Under the pieces are notes generated by a model. That model did no database searches and was not told the DNA's origin. It was given only the letters and a program-made list of their open reading frames with translations. Shown one piece after another: positions 45,242-54,611 of a DNA stretch of 64,000 nucleotides (position 1 is its first letter; every line of letters begins with the position of its first letter). The stretch is from assembly GCF_001305855.1 (NCBI RefSeq), contig NZ_LIXZ01000001.1, positions 496,001 through 560,000 of the forward strand, in the 5' to 3' direction. A program made the translations under genes and the position numbers. Source of the stretch: Rossellomorea vietnamensis (GTDB lineage: Bacteria > Bacillota > Bacilli > Bacillales > Bacillaceae_B).

Positions 45242-46614
45242 TGCTTCATGCATATAAAGTCGAATACTTCCAAGATGAAGAAAGCATCCTCTACCTTCCG
45301 TCCGGATTCAGAATCGAGGAGGACATCCTTCCACATACTGTGATACTTGGGACCAGAAGACAACCTGCCATCTGCAGGCGTCATCCGAATGGCCGGAATG
45401 TATTGGGGATCAGTACAGGTTTAGCGGAAAAGCTGCACCTACCATCAAAAGTCGATTCCCTCTCCCTTTATTGTAAAGATGAATGCTTACACGCAGGGGT
45501 ACTCATAGGAATATTCACTGCCGGTTTCACAAGTTTCCGATTAAGTCCCATCGGACAACGATCCCACTTTTTCAAGAAGCTGTTATCGGTTCAATCTTCC
45601 TTGGGAGTCATCCCATTTGTATTTGGAGAACGGCATATTGATTGGGAAAATGGACTCATCAAAGGATTTTTTCATTTTGGGGAAGGGTGGGAAATCGAAG
45701 AAATCCCTTTCCCGAATGTGATTTATGACAGACTTCCGAACAGGCAGAGCGAAAAGCGGAAAACATATCAGGGACTAAAGGAGAGATTGGAAAGAGAGTA
45801 CGGCATTCCGTGGTATAATCCAGGGTTCTTCAATAAACTCGACCTTTTCGAGAGACTGGAAAATGATCGCACGGTTCAACACTTTCTTCCAGAAACCAGA
45901 CCATTCCAATCATTTGAGGAAATGGAACGAATGCTTTCCGCCTATTACCATATTTATTTGAAGCCGAAAAACGGAAGTCTCGGGAACGGAATACACAAAA
46001 TCACGTATAACCGGTCCACAGAAGAGTATTATTGCCGTTTCAGGGACGGAGATCAGAAGAACCGGTTACTTAAGTTTAAATCACTGGAACAGCTGGCCAA
46101 TACAGTGTTAAAAAACAGGAACCTGGACTCCTTTGTCGTCCAGCAGGGAATCTCCTTACTGAAAGAGAATAATCGCCCTATTGACTTCCGGGTCCATACG
46201 AATAAAGACGAAGATGGCAGCTGGCAAGTCAGTGCAATGGCGGGAAAAGTGGCAGGAGCAGGAAGTGTGACGACACATGCGAACAATGGAGGAGAAGTGA
46301 AGATCCTTTCAGAACTATTCCCGGAAGCAAGTGAAAGACAGACCATTGAAGAGGCTTTAAAGGATGCGGCTTTATTGCTGTCACATGCCATCGAGGGAAA
46401 CCTTGAAGGATTCATCGGTGAAATAGGATTCGATTTCGGTGTGGACGATCAACATCGCATTTGGATGTTTGAAGCAAATTCAAAGCCAGGCAGGTCGATA
46501 TTCTCCCATCCTGACTTAAAAAGGTTTGATTTATTAACAAGGAAACTCGCCTTATCATTTGGAATTTTCCTCACCCACCAAAGCCTGGATCATCCCGAGG
46601 AAATGATTCCATGA
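45241..46614 (+). CDS. yheD: YheC/YheD-family ATP-grasp protein 3
   Basis: 457 aa with the full N-terminal domain (about 1-115), YDRLPNRQSEKRKTY, IYLKPKNGSLGNGIHKI and the metal site IGFDFGVDDQHRIWMFEANSKPGRS. Closest in length to B. subtilis YheD (453 aa). Ends overlapping the next gene by ATGA. YheD localises to the forespore in B. subtilis. Confidence 0.85.
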   Translation: MLHAYKVEYFQDEESILYLPSGFRIEEDILPHTVILGTRRQPAICRRHPNGRNVLGISTGLAEKLHLPSKVDSLSLYCKDECLHAGVLIGIFTAGFTSFRLSPIGQRSHFFKKLLSVQSSLGVIPFVFGERHIDWENGLIKGFFHFGEGWEIEEIPFPNVIYDRLPNRQSEKRKTYQGLKERLEREYGIPWYNPGFFNKLDLFERLENDRTVQHFLPETRPFQSFEEMERMLSAYYHIYLKPKNGSLGNGIHKITYNRSTEEYYCRFRDGDQKNRLLKFKSLEQLANTVLKNRNLDSFVVQQGISLLKENNRPIDFRVHTNKDEDGSWQVSAMAGKVAGAGSVTTHANNGGEVKILSELFPEASERQTIEEALKDAALLLSHAIEGNLEGFIGEIGFDFGVDDQHRIWMFEANSKPGRSIFSHPDLKRFDLLTRKLALSFGIFLTHQSLDHPEEMIP

Positions 46615-47804
46615 TTATCCTTTACGACCGAATAAAGAAGACCTTTTTTCACAGGGAAGAACCTATTACCACCTATGCATTTGCAAAGGATTCCTTTCTC
46701 TTATCCTCTAAAGCTTCCAATCAATGCTATACATTTTCCATCTCCCCCCGAATGAGGAATCGTCCCGCGATTCCCTTAGTCGGCATCGTCTCGAGTAAGG
46801 AGGGAAGAAACAAATATAAGGGAAACTTTGAATTATTCCGGTCGATACAACAGGATGTCGAGCAGTCTGGAGGAATCTGTTTCGTCTTTTCCCCGCAGGA
46901 TGTTCTGGGTGATTCGATCGAGGGAATCATGTATAATCATGATTTACACAAATGGGTAAGATGCCTATTTCCAGTTCCCAACGTAATATACAACCGGGTC
47001 CCCTCAAGGCATGCCGAGCAAAATCAATCATACGAAAAGCTTCTTCGTTTCATCAAAAAGCATGGGATTCCTTTCTTCAATCCCCATTTCTTTAACAAAT
47101 GGGAAATCTACCAGCTGTTATCCAAAAATGATGAACTCAAAGCATACCTGCCAAAGACCGAACTGATTACCGATGAAGCTTCCCTTTCACGCTTTTTGGC
47201 CACTCATCAGAAAGTATATGTGAAACACTCCCTCGCTTCACAGGGAAAAGGCATCCGTCTGATAGAAATGGACGACAGAGGCGGAGTCTTATGTAAAAGC
47301 ATTAAGAAGATAGAGAGGTTCGTATCGATCTCCCGTCTTCATCAAACGTATAACGAATGGTTTCTGGGCAATCAGTGGATCATGCAGGAAGCGGTTCCTT
47401 GTAAAACAGTGCACGAACACCGTTTCGACTTTCGCATATTAGTCCTTCACACAGGAGAAGATTTCCGTTTAATCGGTATTGGGGTCCGCATGTCCCAGCG
47501 TCAGGAAGTCACAACACATGTACCTGCCGGTGGCAAAATCATTTCCTTGAAGGAAGTAGCAGATGCAGAAACAAAAAAAGAAATTTCGAGGATCGTTCAA
47601 ATATGCGGGGAAGAATTGGCCAAATCGTTTGGCTATGTAGGGGAGTTTTCCATTGACCTTGCTCCCAGGGAACAAGGGGGATTCGTTTTGTTTGAAATTA
47701 ATTCAAAGCCGATGTGTTTTGATGAGATTGAGATTGAGACGAAGCGGAGAAAACAGCTTGTCCGTACATTCATGACACTCAGTGCACAAAACAGTGAAGG
47801 TTGA
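46611..47804 (+). CDS. YheC/YheD-family ATP-grasp protein 4
   Basis: 397 aa. Reduced N-terminal domain, NRVPSRHAEQNQSY, VYVKHSLASQGKGIRLIEM and FSIDLAPREQGGFVLFEINSKPMCF (E-I-N-S-K-P intact). Translationally coupled to gene 3 (GAGGAAATGATTCC before ATG). The operon ends here at a terminator that overlaps the stop codon. Confidence 0.83.
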   Translation: MIILYDRIKKTFFHREEPITTYAFAKDSFLLSSKASNQCYTFSISPRMRNRPAIPLVGIVSSKEGRNKYKGNFELFRSIQQDVEQSGGICFVFSPQDVLGDSIEGIMYNHDLHKWVRCLFPVPNVIYNRVPSRHAEQNQSYEKLLRFIKKHGIPFFNPHFFNKWEIYQLLSKNDELKAYLPKTELITDEASLSRFLATHQKVYVKHSLASQGKGIRLIEMDDRGGVLCKSIKKIERFVSISRLHQTYNEWFLGNQWIMQEAVPCKTVHEHRFDFRILVLHTGEDFRLIGIGVRMSQRQEVTTHVPAGGKIISLKEVADAETKKEISRIVQICGEELAKSFGYVGEFSIDLAPREQGGFVLFEINSKPMCFDEIEIETKRRKQLVRTFMTLSAQNSEG

Positions 47805-47838
47805 ATCTTCGTGATTGACACAAGGTTCAACCTTTTTC
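47797..47838 (+). terminator. Terminator of the yheC/D operon
   Basis: AAGGTTGAA/TTCAACCTT stem containing the stop codon in its left arm, followed by five T residues. Confidence 0.75.
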
Positions 47839-47846
47839 GTTATTGC

Positions 47847-48245
47847 TTATCGTAAAGAATTATAGATGGTTGAAAATCTGGTTGCATGTTCCTGTTCATC
47901 TGTCATGGCAATAAAAAGTGGTTTATACGCCTGCTGATTGGGAATCTCAAGGAGCATATCCCGGTAAAACTCCGCACCCTCAAGTTCATCCTTCAGTGCA
48001 CGCAGCACCCCTTCTTTAAAGGTGGTGAACCCCACCTTTTCTTTCTTGTGTTCATAATACTCTCCCGTCAATAAATAATGAAGATATTGAAACATTTCAT
48101 AATGTTCTTTTTCGTCTTTTTGAGCGTGTTCAATAAACTCAACGTACAGTGGATTATTGGTCCGCGCTTTTAACTCTTTATAGAAATAATAACCTGTCCA
48201 TTCATCACTGATCGCCTTCTCTAAATCACGAATAAACGAATTCAT
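47847..48245 (-). CDS. Ferritin-like (rubrerythrin-type) protein
   Basis: 132 aa from the ATG at 48245, with GGGGAGGG upstream. Four-helix bundle with duplicated metal motifs: DEWTGYYFY (Glu) and DEKEHYEMF (ExxH) in the first half, DELEGAEFY and DEQEHATRF (ExxH) in the second. This is a complete di-iron ligand set without a rubredoxin tail. Possible roles are peroxide reduction or iron/spore-related oxidation; no partner is seen. Confidence 0.78.
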   Translation of the reverse strand: MNSFIRDLEKAISDEWTGYYFYKELKARTNNPLYVEFIEHAQKDEKEHYEMFQYLHYLLTGEYYEHKKEKVGFTTFKEGVLRALKDELEGAEFYRDMLLEIPNQQAYKPLFIAMTDEQEHATRFSTIYNSLR

Positions 48246-48369
48246 TCTTCGTCCCTCCCCTATCTCTTCAGTAAATTCTATTAGAGAAGCACTCCATTTA
48301 TGATACATTTCACAGCCCGGTCCTACACAGTTCGAGTTAAAACGTTTACAATATGAATGGAGGTGACAA

Positions 48370-48582
48370 ATGATGATTCAACATTTTCAATTTAAGAACA
48401 TGTACGAAAATAAACAGCTTCCCGGCTGGACGTTTTCCTTTTATTACAGCGGGACGAAATATACAGGAACATATCATAAGGATGGACGAATTGAATGGAC
48501 CGGCCCCAATCCTCCGGCTGACAAGGAAGAGGTCCTTAAGAAGCAGCTGCATGAACTGATGCTTTTCCATGTTTATGAGTGA
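48370..48582 (+). CDS. yheE: YheE-family protein (DUF5342)
   Basis: 70 aa beta-rich small protein: QHFQFKNMYENKQLPGWTFSFYYSGTKYTGTYHKDGRIEWTG. Matches YheE by size, pattern and place after yheC/D. TGGAGGTGAC precedes two consecutive ATG codons. Function unknown. Confidence 0.8.
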   Translation: MMIQHFQFKNMYENKQLPGWTFSFYYSGTKYTGTYHKDGRIEWTGPNPPADKEEVLKKQLHELMLFHVYE

Positions 48583-48679
48583 TGCAAATTACATAATACC
48601 CCAGTCCGAAAGAATTTAATCCTCCTCCATGCATAACTTCAGCCCCCTTTCTAAAACTAAAGAAAGGAGGCTGATAAGC

Positions 48680-48868
48680 ATGAAAAAAGATAATAAAAAC
48701 GATCAATTCCTTCCTGATACGAATTACGAAGGAAAAGAAAAAGCATTTCTCGATGTCGACCGTTTCATCAACGAAGGTATGTCCGGAGGTTCCGTCCACA
48801 TGAGGGAAAACACCACGAACATTGAAGAAGCAGTTGAAATCACAGACTACGAAGAGCCACCAAGATAA
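48680..48868 (+). CDS. Small acidic hydrophilic protein
   Basis: 62 aa from ATG 48680 with GAAAGGAGG eight to nine bases upstream; the longer reading lacks a site. No hydrophobic segment; rich in Asp/Glu/Asn (YEGKEKAFLDVDRFINEGMSGG). May belong to small Bacillus spore- or stress-related proteins (DUF4025-like), which I cannot confirm. Followed by a strong terminator. Confidence 0.65.
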   Translation: MKKDNKNDQFLPDTNYEGKEKAFLDVDRFINEGMSGGSVHMRENTTNIEEAVEITDYEEPPR

Positions 48869-48874
48869 TATGGA

Positions 48875-48918
48875 CAAAAAAAGCTGCCAATCAGGAATCT
48901 TCCCTACGGCAGCTTTTA
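48875..48918. terminator. Bidirectional terminator
   Basis: AAAAAGCTGCC/GGCAGCTTTT stem around a 19-base loop, between converging genes. Confidence 0.85.
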
Positions 48919-48922
48919 CCTT

Positions 48923-49183
48923 TTATCGACTTTTAACGAGCATATTGACAGCTTCTTGAATCGCATCTTCCGCCTTTATGCCCTCTTCTTCTGACTCACG
49001 TATGCACGCTTCCAAATTCTTTGCCACGATGAGGCCGATCGTGCGGTCAACGGCAGTACGGACGGCTGATAGTTGAGTAACGACATCCTTACAATGTTTC
49101 TCATCTTCCATCATTTTCAATACACCGCGGACCTGACCTTCAAGACGTTTCATTCGATTGGTTACTTCTTTTGTATATTCCAT
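48923..49183 (-). CDS. CsoR/RcnR-family regulator, CstR (persulfide-sensor) type
   Basis: 86 aa helical DUF156 protein. RMKRLEGQVRGVLKMMEDEKHCKDVVTQLSAVRTA carries the first Cys (about 31); the second lies in AKNLEACI (about 60). Copper-sensing CsoR has His in an E-H-L-x-x-C context; here that position is Asn (K-N-L-E-A-C), as in the sulfane-sulfur sensor CstR. No sulfurtransferase, rhodanese or copper gene lies beside it, so its target is elsewhere. GGGGTG is upstream of the ATG. Confidence 0.85.
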   Translation of the reverse strand: MEYTKEVTNRMKRLEGQVRGVLKMMEDEKHCKDVVTQLSAVRTAVDRTIGLIVAKNLEACIRESEEEGIKAEDAIQEAVNMLVKSR

Positions 49184-49330
49184 TCAGGACACCCCATAAG
49201 AATTATTCATTATACAATAGTATTAAAATTATTGTACTTTTGCAATCATGCACTCTTTGATTACTCCAGCTATTTCAGTACAATGTCATTATAACCTTTT
49301 TTACTATAATAATGAACAAAGAGGGATCAC

Positions 49331-50248
49331 ATGTTTACATCTTTACGTAAAAAATATCCTGGTGCCATCATTCAGCACCATTATCCCGCCAGCATCGAGT
49401 CTACGAAAGTCTGGTTTACAAACGAACAAGAAAATGAGTATATAGGGATCGATCAATCAGAGATTTCCCAGCCGGAATTGGATTTATTATATTGCTTGTT
49501 TAAAGAGATCACCCCTTCAGCGGGAATCGTGAATGATTCTCCCGGTTCCGCGGAGTGGTACAATTACTTATTGGAAAACGGTCCTGTCCCCACAATGAAT
49601 GATGGAGAGTTCCGCATCATACAATTCAGGCTGAAGGAAGACAGGGATCAGCTTCAACTGAGAGAAGCGTTTCAACATTTGTTACCACACGGGACCATTC
49701 TCGTTTTCCTGGCCGAACGTATGGGCCTGCTTATAGAAAAGAAGCATGAGTGGAACATGGATGCGGAACAGCTGCTGTCGATTTCCCATGTCATTGAATC
49801 GGACTTCTTCGTCACCCCTTCTTTTTACATAGGGCAGTTTCATGAAACCGATTCACATCTCCCTGCTTTTTTTGCCCATGAGCGAGAGCTGTTTTCGTTC
49901 TCAAGAACCATTCATAAGCAGGCATTCATCCAGTCGGCCGTGACGGTTCTGCCTGAATTCGCCCTCTACCACTTTCCACACGAGTGGGAGGAGCATTTCT
50001 TTAAAAAGGTCGCCGACTTCTTTTCTGAAGATCCTGAACAAATTCACACCATTAGGGCCTTTCTTGAAAATCAATCCAATATCAGTCAAACCGCCAAGAC
50101 ATTATTCATGCACCGGAACAGCGTCCAGTACCGGATTGATAAGTTTATCGAAAAAACAAATATAGATATTAAAAGCTTTCAAGGAGGAATCCTTGCCTAC
50201 TTTGCCTGTTTAAGCTACCAATCTGACAACCTGCCCAATAATCGTTAG
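49331..50248 (+). CDS. yxkF: YxkF-like regulator with PucR/CdaR-type C-terminal HTH
   Basis: 305 aa. The C-terminal 60 residues form the PucR-type helix-turn-helix (IRAFLENQSNISQTAKTLFMHRNSVQYRIDKF). The N-terminal 240 residues show no recognised sensor domain. Placed immediately before msmX, as yxkF is in B. subtilis, suggesting control of carbohydrate uptake, though no effector is known. CAAAGAGGGAT is upstream of the ATG. Confidence 0.78.
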   Translation: MFTSLRKKYPGAIIQHHYPASIESTKVWFTNEQENEYIGIDQSEISQPELDLLYCLFKEITPSAGIVNDSPGSAEWYNYLLENGPVPTMNDGEFRIIQFRLKEDRDQLQLREAFQHLLPHGTILVFLAERMGLLIEKKHEWNMDAEQLLSISHVIESDFFVTPSFYIGQFHETDSHLPAFFAHERELFSFSRTIHKQAFIQSAVTVLPEFALYHFPHEWEEHFFKKVADFFSEDPEQIHTIRAFLENQSNISQTAKTLFMHRNSVQYRIDKFIEKTNIDIKSFQGGILAYFACLSYQSDNLPNNR

Positions 50249-50309
50249 GCAACTTTGTGCAGGTTGACCATATCGTTATGAATCCGCTTTCTCTACAATG
50301 AATCTATAG

Positions 50310-50325
50310 ATGAAAACGATTGCAT
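50310..50325 (+). promoter_or_regulatory. Catabolite-response-element-like site before msmX
   Basis: ATGAAAACGATTGCAT matches the CcpA cre consensus WTGNAARCGNWWWCAW at 15 of 16 positions. It lies between a possible -10 (TACAAT, 50294-50299) and the ribosome site, a position where CcpA would block transcription. Confidence 0.55.
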
Positions 50326-50344
50326 TTCGAGGAGGAAAAAAGAA

Positions 50345-51442
50345 ATGGCTGAATTAAAATTAGAAAATATCCACAAAATTTATGATAGTAAGGTAACAGC
50401 GGTAAATGACTTTAACCTTCACATTCAAGATAAAGAATTCATCGTATTTGTCGGTCCATCGGGCTGCGGGAAATCCACTACCCTGCGCATGATCGCAGGA
50501 CTTGAAGAAATTTCAAAAGGGGACTTCTCGATTGACGGCAAGCGCGTGAACGATGTGGCACCTAAAGACCGTGACATCGCAATGGTTTTCCAGAACTATG
50601 CCCTATACCCTCATATGAGTGTGTATGATAATATGGCATTCGGTCTTAAACTGCGGAAGTTCGATAAACAGGAAATTGACCGCCGCGTACAGGAAGCAGC
50701 TAAGATTCTCGGTCTTGAAGCACTGCTTGATCGTAAACCGAAAGCATTATCAGGTGGTCAGCGTCAGCGTGTAGCCCTTGGCCGTGCCATCGTCCGTGAT
50801 GCGAAAGTGTTCTTGATGGATGAGCCTTTATCCAATCTTGATGCAAAGCTTCGTGTACAGATGCGTGCTGAAATCGCCAAGCTTCACCAACGTTTACAAA
50901 CAACAACGATCTACGTAACACATGACCAGACAGAAGCGATGACGATGGCCACACGTATCGTGGTCATGAAAGACGGTGTGATTCAACAAGTCGGTTCTCC
51001 TAAAGAGGTTTATGATAAACCGGAGAATGTCTTCGTAGGCGGATTCATCGGATCACCTGCCATGAACTTCTTTCACGGATCACTCGAAGATGGGAAATTC
51101 GTCATCGGTAATACGAAAGTTTCTGTACCGGAAGGAAAAATGAAGGTGCTTCGCGAGCAAGGACATGTAGGAAAGAGCATCATTCTTGGTGTGCGTCCTG
51201 AAGATATTCATGACGAGCCTCTTTTCCTTGATACTGCTCAAGGTGCGAAGATCACGGCGAAGATTGAAGTATCTGAATTAACGGGTGCTGAAACGATGTT
51301 ATATTCTCAATTAGAAGGACAAGAGTTTGTAGCCCGTGTTGACTCCCGTACAGATATCGTTGCAGGTCAAACGATCGACCTGGCATTTGATATGAATAAA
51401 GCTCATTTCTTTGATTCAGAGTCTGAGTCAAGAATTCGATAA
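50345..51442 (+). CDS. msmX: Multi-sugar ABC importer ATPase MsmX
   Basis: 365 aa, UgpC/MalK class. Walker A GPSGCGKSTT (about 38-47), signature LSGGQRQR, Walker B VFLMDEPLSNLD, switch His in VTHDQTEA, then a C-terminal MalK-like regulatory OB domain (about 240-365, with GVRPEDIHDE). MsmX energises several sugar importers that lack their own ATPase, which fits its isolated position. CGAGGAGG upstream. Confidence 0.93.
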   Translation: MAELKLENIHKIYDSKVTAVNDFNLHIQDKEFIVFVGPSGCGKSTTLRMIAGLEEISKGDFSIDGKRVNDVAPKDRDIAMVFQNYALYPHMSVYDNMAFGLKLRKFDKQEIDRRVQEAAKILGLEALLDRKPKALSGGQRQRVALGRAIVRDAKVFLMDEPLSNLDAKLRVQMRAEIAKLHQRLQTTTIYVTHDQTEAMTMATRIVVMKDGVIQQVGSPKEVYDKPENVFVGGFIGSPAMNFFHGSLEDGKFVIGNTKVSVPEGKMKVLREQGHVGKSIILGVRPEDIHDEPLFLDTAQGAKITAKIEVSELTGAETMLYSQLEGQEFVARVDSRTDIVAGQTIDLAFDMNKAHFFDSESESRIR

Positions 51443-51451
51443 TCATATAAG

Positions 51452-51488
51452 AAATGGCGCACCCCGAAAGCAGGGTGCGCCATTTTTT
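51452..51488. terminator. Terminator after msmX
   Basis: Perfect 13-bp stem AAATGGCGCACCC/GGGTGCGCCATTT and T tail, shared with the converging small gene. Confidence 0.93.
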
Positions 51489-51489
51489 A

Positions 51490-51741
51490 TTAAAATTCCG
51501 TCAGGTCTATACTTTTGCCTTCTTCTTCCCCACACCGGATGCATGTAAAAAGATGAAGACAAGTATCAGAGCAGCTGCTATTCGGAATGCCGTCGGCTAA
51601 TTGCACGTGCTGAATATCCATATACGCACTATACTCATCGTAAAAATCATAATATCTGCCCTGATCCGTTGTCGAGTCTCCACATTTCTTGCAAAGTCCC
51701 CTGTATTCAACGATTCCGTTACATAACGCGCAAGCTTTCAT
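51490..51741 (-). CDS. Small double zinc-ribbon-like protein
   Basis: 83 aa with eight Cys in four pairs: C4/C7, C17/C20, C57/C61 and C67/C70 (CALC, CKKC, CSDTC, CIRC). The pattern suggests two zinc sites around an acidic Tyr-rich middle (RYYDFYDEYSAYMD). The start has TGACACATC upstream, not a strong ribosome site. No family recognised. Confidence 0.55.
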   Translation of the reverse strand: MKACALCNGIVEYRGLCKKCGDSTTDQGRYYDFYDEYSAYMDIQHVQLADGIPNSSCSDTCLHLFTCIRCGEEEGKSIDLTEF

Positions 51742-51859
51742 GATGTGTCACCATACTTTCAATCTAAATCTTTGTATAGTGTTATCCTTTTTACAATCAT
51801 GGTGATTTATGTAGAAAACTTGCAGGGATTTAATAGGAATAAATTCCCTGTCATCCCCT

Positions 51860-51889
51860 TGAATATAATCCTTCAGAGAAACCATAATA
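51860..51889 (+). promoter_or_regulatory. Sigma-G-type promoter of the SASP gene
   Basis: TGAATA, 17-base spacer, CATAATA: a close match to forespore sigma-G promoters. The transcript would carry a leader of about 140 bases. Confidence 0.65.
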
Positions 51890-52037
51890 CCTAGTAACAA
51901 GGCAGAAACAAGCCTTCACTAAACCCCACCCGATGGGTTATACCATAATAAGATGGTCGCTCATGGAATAGCGGGCTGGTGCAATTCCAGCTAACCCAAC
52001 CAAAAAAATCATATACATTTTAAGGAGATGACAGATT

Positions 52038-52256
52038 ATGCAACAGCAACAATCTCGCAGCAATTCATCTAACCAACTAGTAGCTCCAGGAGCTCAACAA
52101 GCAATCGACCAAATGAAGTACGAAATCGCTTCTGAATTTGGCGTACAATTAGGACCTGATGCAACAGCACGTGCTAACGGTTCTGTAGGTGGAGAAATCA
52201 CAAAACGCCTGGTTCAAATGGCTGAACAACAAATCGGTGGCGGGTACCAAAAATAA
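52038..52256 (+). CDS. sspB: Alpha/beta-type small acid-soluble spore protein
   Basis: 72 aa. [21 protein letters not shown] holds the conserved GPR protease site (E-I-A-S-E-F-G), and [31 protein letters not shown] is the second signature. It coats and protects spore DNA. The location after yheE agrees with sspB of B. subtilis, although paralogues are so similar that the letter is tentative. TAAGGAG upstream; sigma-G-type promoter at 51860. Confidence 0.93.
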   Translation: MQQQQSRSNSSNQLVAPGAQQAIDQMKYEIASEFGVQLGPDATARANGSVGGEITKRLVQMAEQQIGGGYQK

Positions 52257-52280
52257 TCAGCAAGTTAATATGAATGGATA

Positions 52281-52310
52281 AAACTCCCGGTCTTTAGGCC
52301 GGGAGTTTCA
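52281..52310. terminator. Terminator between sspB and fumC
   Basis: AACTCCCGG/CCGGGAGTT stem between converging genes; short T tail. Confidence 0.85.
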
Positions 52311-52318
52311 TTATGTCT

Positions 52319-53704
52319 TTATTTATTATGGACCATGGCTGCCGGATCGATCCATTTATCATACTGTTCTTCTGTCAGGTAACCTGACTCGAGGGCTGCT
52401 TCTTTTAATGTAGACCCGTTCTGATGGGCCTTCTTCGCAATTTCTGCAGCCTTCTCATATCCGATGTGCGGGTTTAGTGCCGTCACGAGCATGAGTGACC
52501 TTTGCACAAAGTCTTCAATGACCTCCCGATTTGCCTCTAAACCCTTCACACATTTGTCGTTGAAGGACTTTATCCCATCCGCAAGCAGCCTTACGGATTG
52601 CAGCATATTATAAATGATGACCGGTTTGAATACATTCAGTTCGAAGTTCCCTTGACTTGCGGCAAAGCCTATGGCCGCATCGTTTCCAAACACTTGTGTG
52701 GCAACCATCGTCACAGCCTCGCTTTGTGTCGGGTTCACCTTCCCCGGCATGATGGAGCTGCCTGGTTCATTGGCAGGTATCGTCATTTCCCCTATGCCGC
52801 TTCGTGGTCCGCTTGAAAGCCATCTGACATCATTCGCAATTTTCATTAGATCCGCTGCCAATGCCTTGATGGCACCGTGGACGAACACGACTTCATCATG
52901 GGATGTCAGGGCATGGAACTTATTATCAGATGAAACGAATTTGATGCCTGTCTGTACTTCTAATTGTGCCGCAACCTTGCTGCCAAAAGTCGGATCTGCA
53001 TTGATCCCGGTTCCTACTGCTGTTCCCCCAATGGCAAGGTTGACCAAACGCTGTACACTTTCTCTTGTCATGCTATAGGATTTTTCCATCATGGAGCGCC
53101 ATCCGCTGATTTCCTGCCCAAGAGTTAACGGCGTTGCATCCTGGAGATGGGTACGGCCGATTTTTATAATATCCTGAAATTGATTTTCTTTCTCTTTCAG
53201 TGTTGCAATGAATTCCTGAAGCACGGGAAACAGCTTGGATTCGATTTCCTGATACGCCGCTACGTGCATGGCAGTCGGGAATGTGTCATTGGAACTTTGA
53301 GACATGTTCACATCATCATTAGGATGAACCCTCTCCTCCGAGCCGTTTTCACCGAGAAGTTCATTGGCACGATAAGCCACTACTTCGTTTACGTTCATAT
53401 TGGACTGTGTCCCGCTTCCCGTTTGCCATACGACCAGGGGAAAATGGTCATCCCACGTCCCTTCCAAAATCTCATCACAGGCCTTTCCAATCGTCTTCAT
53501 CTTCCCTTCAGAAAGCTTTCCAAGTGAATGATTGACGACTGCAGCCGCCTTCTTCAACTGTGCAAAGGCATATGTAACCTCGATGGGCATCTTCTCGGTG
53601 CCGATCTGGAAATTTTCCTTACTCCTTTGAGTCTGGGCCCCCCAATATTTTTCCTTTGGCACCTTCATTTCTCCTATTGTGTCACGTTCAATACGGTATT
53701 CCAT
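52319..53704 (-). CDS. fumC: Class II fumarase
   Basis: 461 aa from the ATG at 53704 (GGGAGG upstream; the ATG two codons earlier is too close to it). Interconverts fumarate and malate. Motifs: [43 protein letters not shown], the family signature [11 protein letters not shown] and catalytic His/Glu regions. B. subtilis CitG is 462 aa. Here it lies between sspB and the cystine transporter, unlike B. subtilis. Confidence 0.95.
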   Translation of the reverse strand: MEYRIERDTIGEMKVPKEKYWGAQTQRSKENFQIGTEKMPIEVTYAFAQLKKAAAVVNHSLGKLSEGKMKTIGKACDEILEGTWDDHFPLVVWQTGSGTQSNMNVNEVVAYRANELLGENGSEERVHPNDDVNMSQSSNDTFPTAMHVAAYQEIESKLFPVLQEFIATLKEKENQFQDIIKIGRTHLQDATPLTLGQEISGWRSMMEKSYSMTRESVQRLVNLAIGGTAVGTGINADPTFGSKVAAQLEVQTGIKFVSSDNKFHALTSHDEVVFVHGAIKALAADLMKIANDVRWLSSGPRSGIGEMTIPANEPGSSIMPGKVNPTQSEAVTMVATQVFGNDAAIGFAASQGNFELNVFKPVIIYNMLQSVRLLADGIKSFNDKCVKGLEANREVIEDFVQRSLMLVTALNPHIGYEKAAEIAKKAHQNGSTLKEAALESGYLTEEQYDKWIDPAAMVHNK

Positions 53705-53818
53705 TGTCATTCCTCCCTGTAAATGATCCAACTACTACCATATTTCCACTAAAACGTCCCTTCTAACCTTTTTCTGAAAAGTTTATTAACGTTAGCTGAC
53801 TATATGAACAAAATCTAA

Positions 53819-53851
53819 AAAAAGATGAATGAGCCCACGCCCCATTCACCT
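53819..53851 (-). terminator. Terminator of tcyABC
   Basis: GGTGAATG/CATTCATC stem and T7 on the minus strand. Confidence 0.75.
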
Positions 53852-53858
53852 TCTCACT

Positions 53859-54599
53859 TTATTGTATTAAGTTAAGGAATTGCTTCGTCCGTTCATTCGT
53901 CGGGTTCTCGAATACTTCCTGTGGAGGGCCTTCTTCGACAATATAGCCCCCATCCATGAAAATGACTTTATCGGCCGCTTCTTTCGCGAACCTCATTTCG
54001 TGTGTCACGACGACCATTGTCATTCCTTCTTCAGCAAGGTCTTTCATGACCTTGAGGACCTCACCTATCAGTTCGGGATCGAGTGCAGAGGTTGGCTCAT
54101 CGAAGAGCATCACTTCCGGCTCGATTGCGAGGGCCCTTGCAATGCCGACCCTCTGTTGCTGCCCACCTGAAAGCTGGAATGGATAGTAATCGACCTTATC
54201 ACCCAGGCCCACTTTTTCAAGCAGCCTGATGGCTTTCTTCCTTGTTTCTCCCTTGTTACGCTTTTGCACGACCGTAGGACCTTCCATGACGTTCTCAAGA
54301 GCTGTCATGTGGGGGAACAGATTATAATTTTGAAATACCATCCCGGTTTTTCTTCTTAGTTGAAGAAGCTCCTGCCTGGAGGCTTTCTTCGTGAAGTCTA
54401 CCGCCGTTCCTCCTATTGAAACGGTCCCCTCATTCGGGATTTCAAGGGCATTCAGACAACGGAGGAAAGTTGTCTTCCCGGAGCCTGAAGGTCCGATCAG
54501 GACGATTACCTGTCCTTTATCGACTTCTACGTTCATTCCCTTTAAGACTTCTAACTGATCAAATCGTTTCGTTAATCCTTTGATGGAAATCATATTCAA
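53859..54599 (-). CDS. tcyC: Cystine ABC importer ATPase TcyC
   Basis: 246 aa polar-amino-acid ATPase. Walker [11 protein letters not shown]-loop [16 protein letters not shown], signature LSGGQQQR, Walker [15 protein letters not shown] and switch His VTHEM. Last of three co-oriented genes; 12 bp after tcyB. Length and order match TcyABC of B. subtilis; another amino acid remains possible. Confidence 0.87.
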   Translation of the reverse strand: MNMISIKGLTKRFDQLEVLKGMNVEVDKGQVIVLIGPSGSGKTTFLRCLNALEIPNEGTVSIGGTAVDFTKKASRQELLQLRRKTGMVFQNYNLFPHMTALENVMEGPTVVQKRNKGETRKKAIRLLEKVGLGDKVDYYPFQLSGGQQQRVGIARALAIEPEVMLFDEPTSALDPELIGEVLKVMKDLAEEGMTMVVVTHEMRFAKEAADKVIFMDGGYIVEEGPPQEVFENPTNERTKQFLNLIQ

Positions 54600-54611
54600 T
54601 CTCCTTTTAAA

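Noticed and set aside
53147..53527. 126-codon plus-strand frame
   Set aside because: Shadow of fumC, which shows all class II fumarase motifs.
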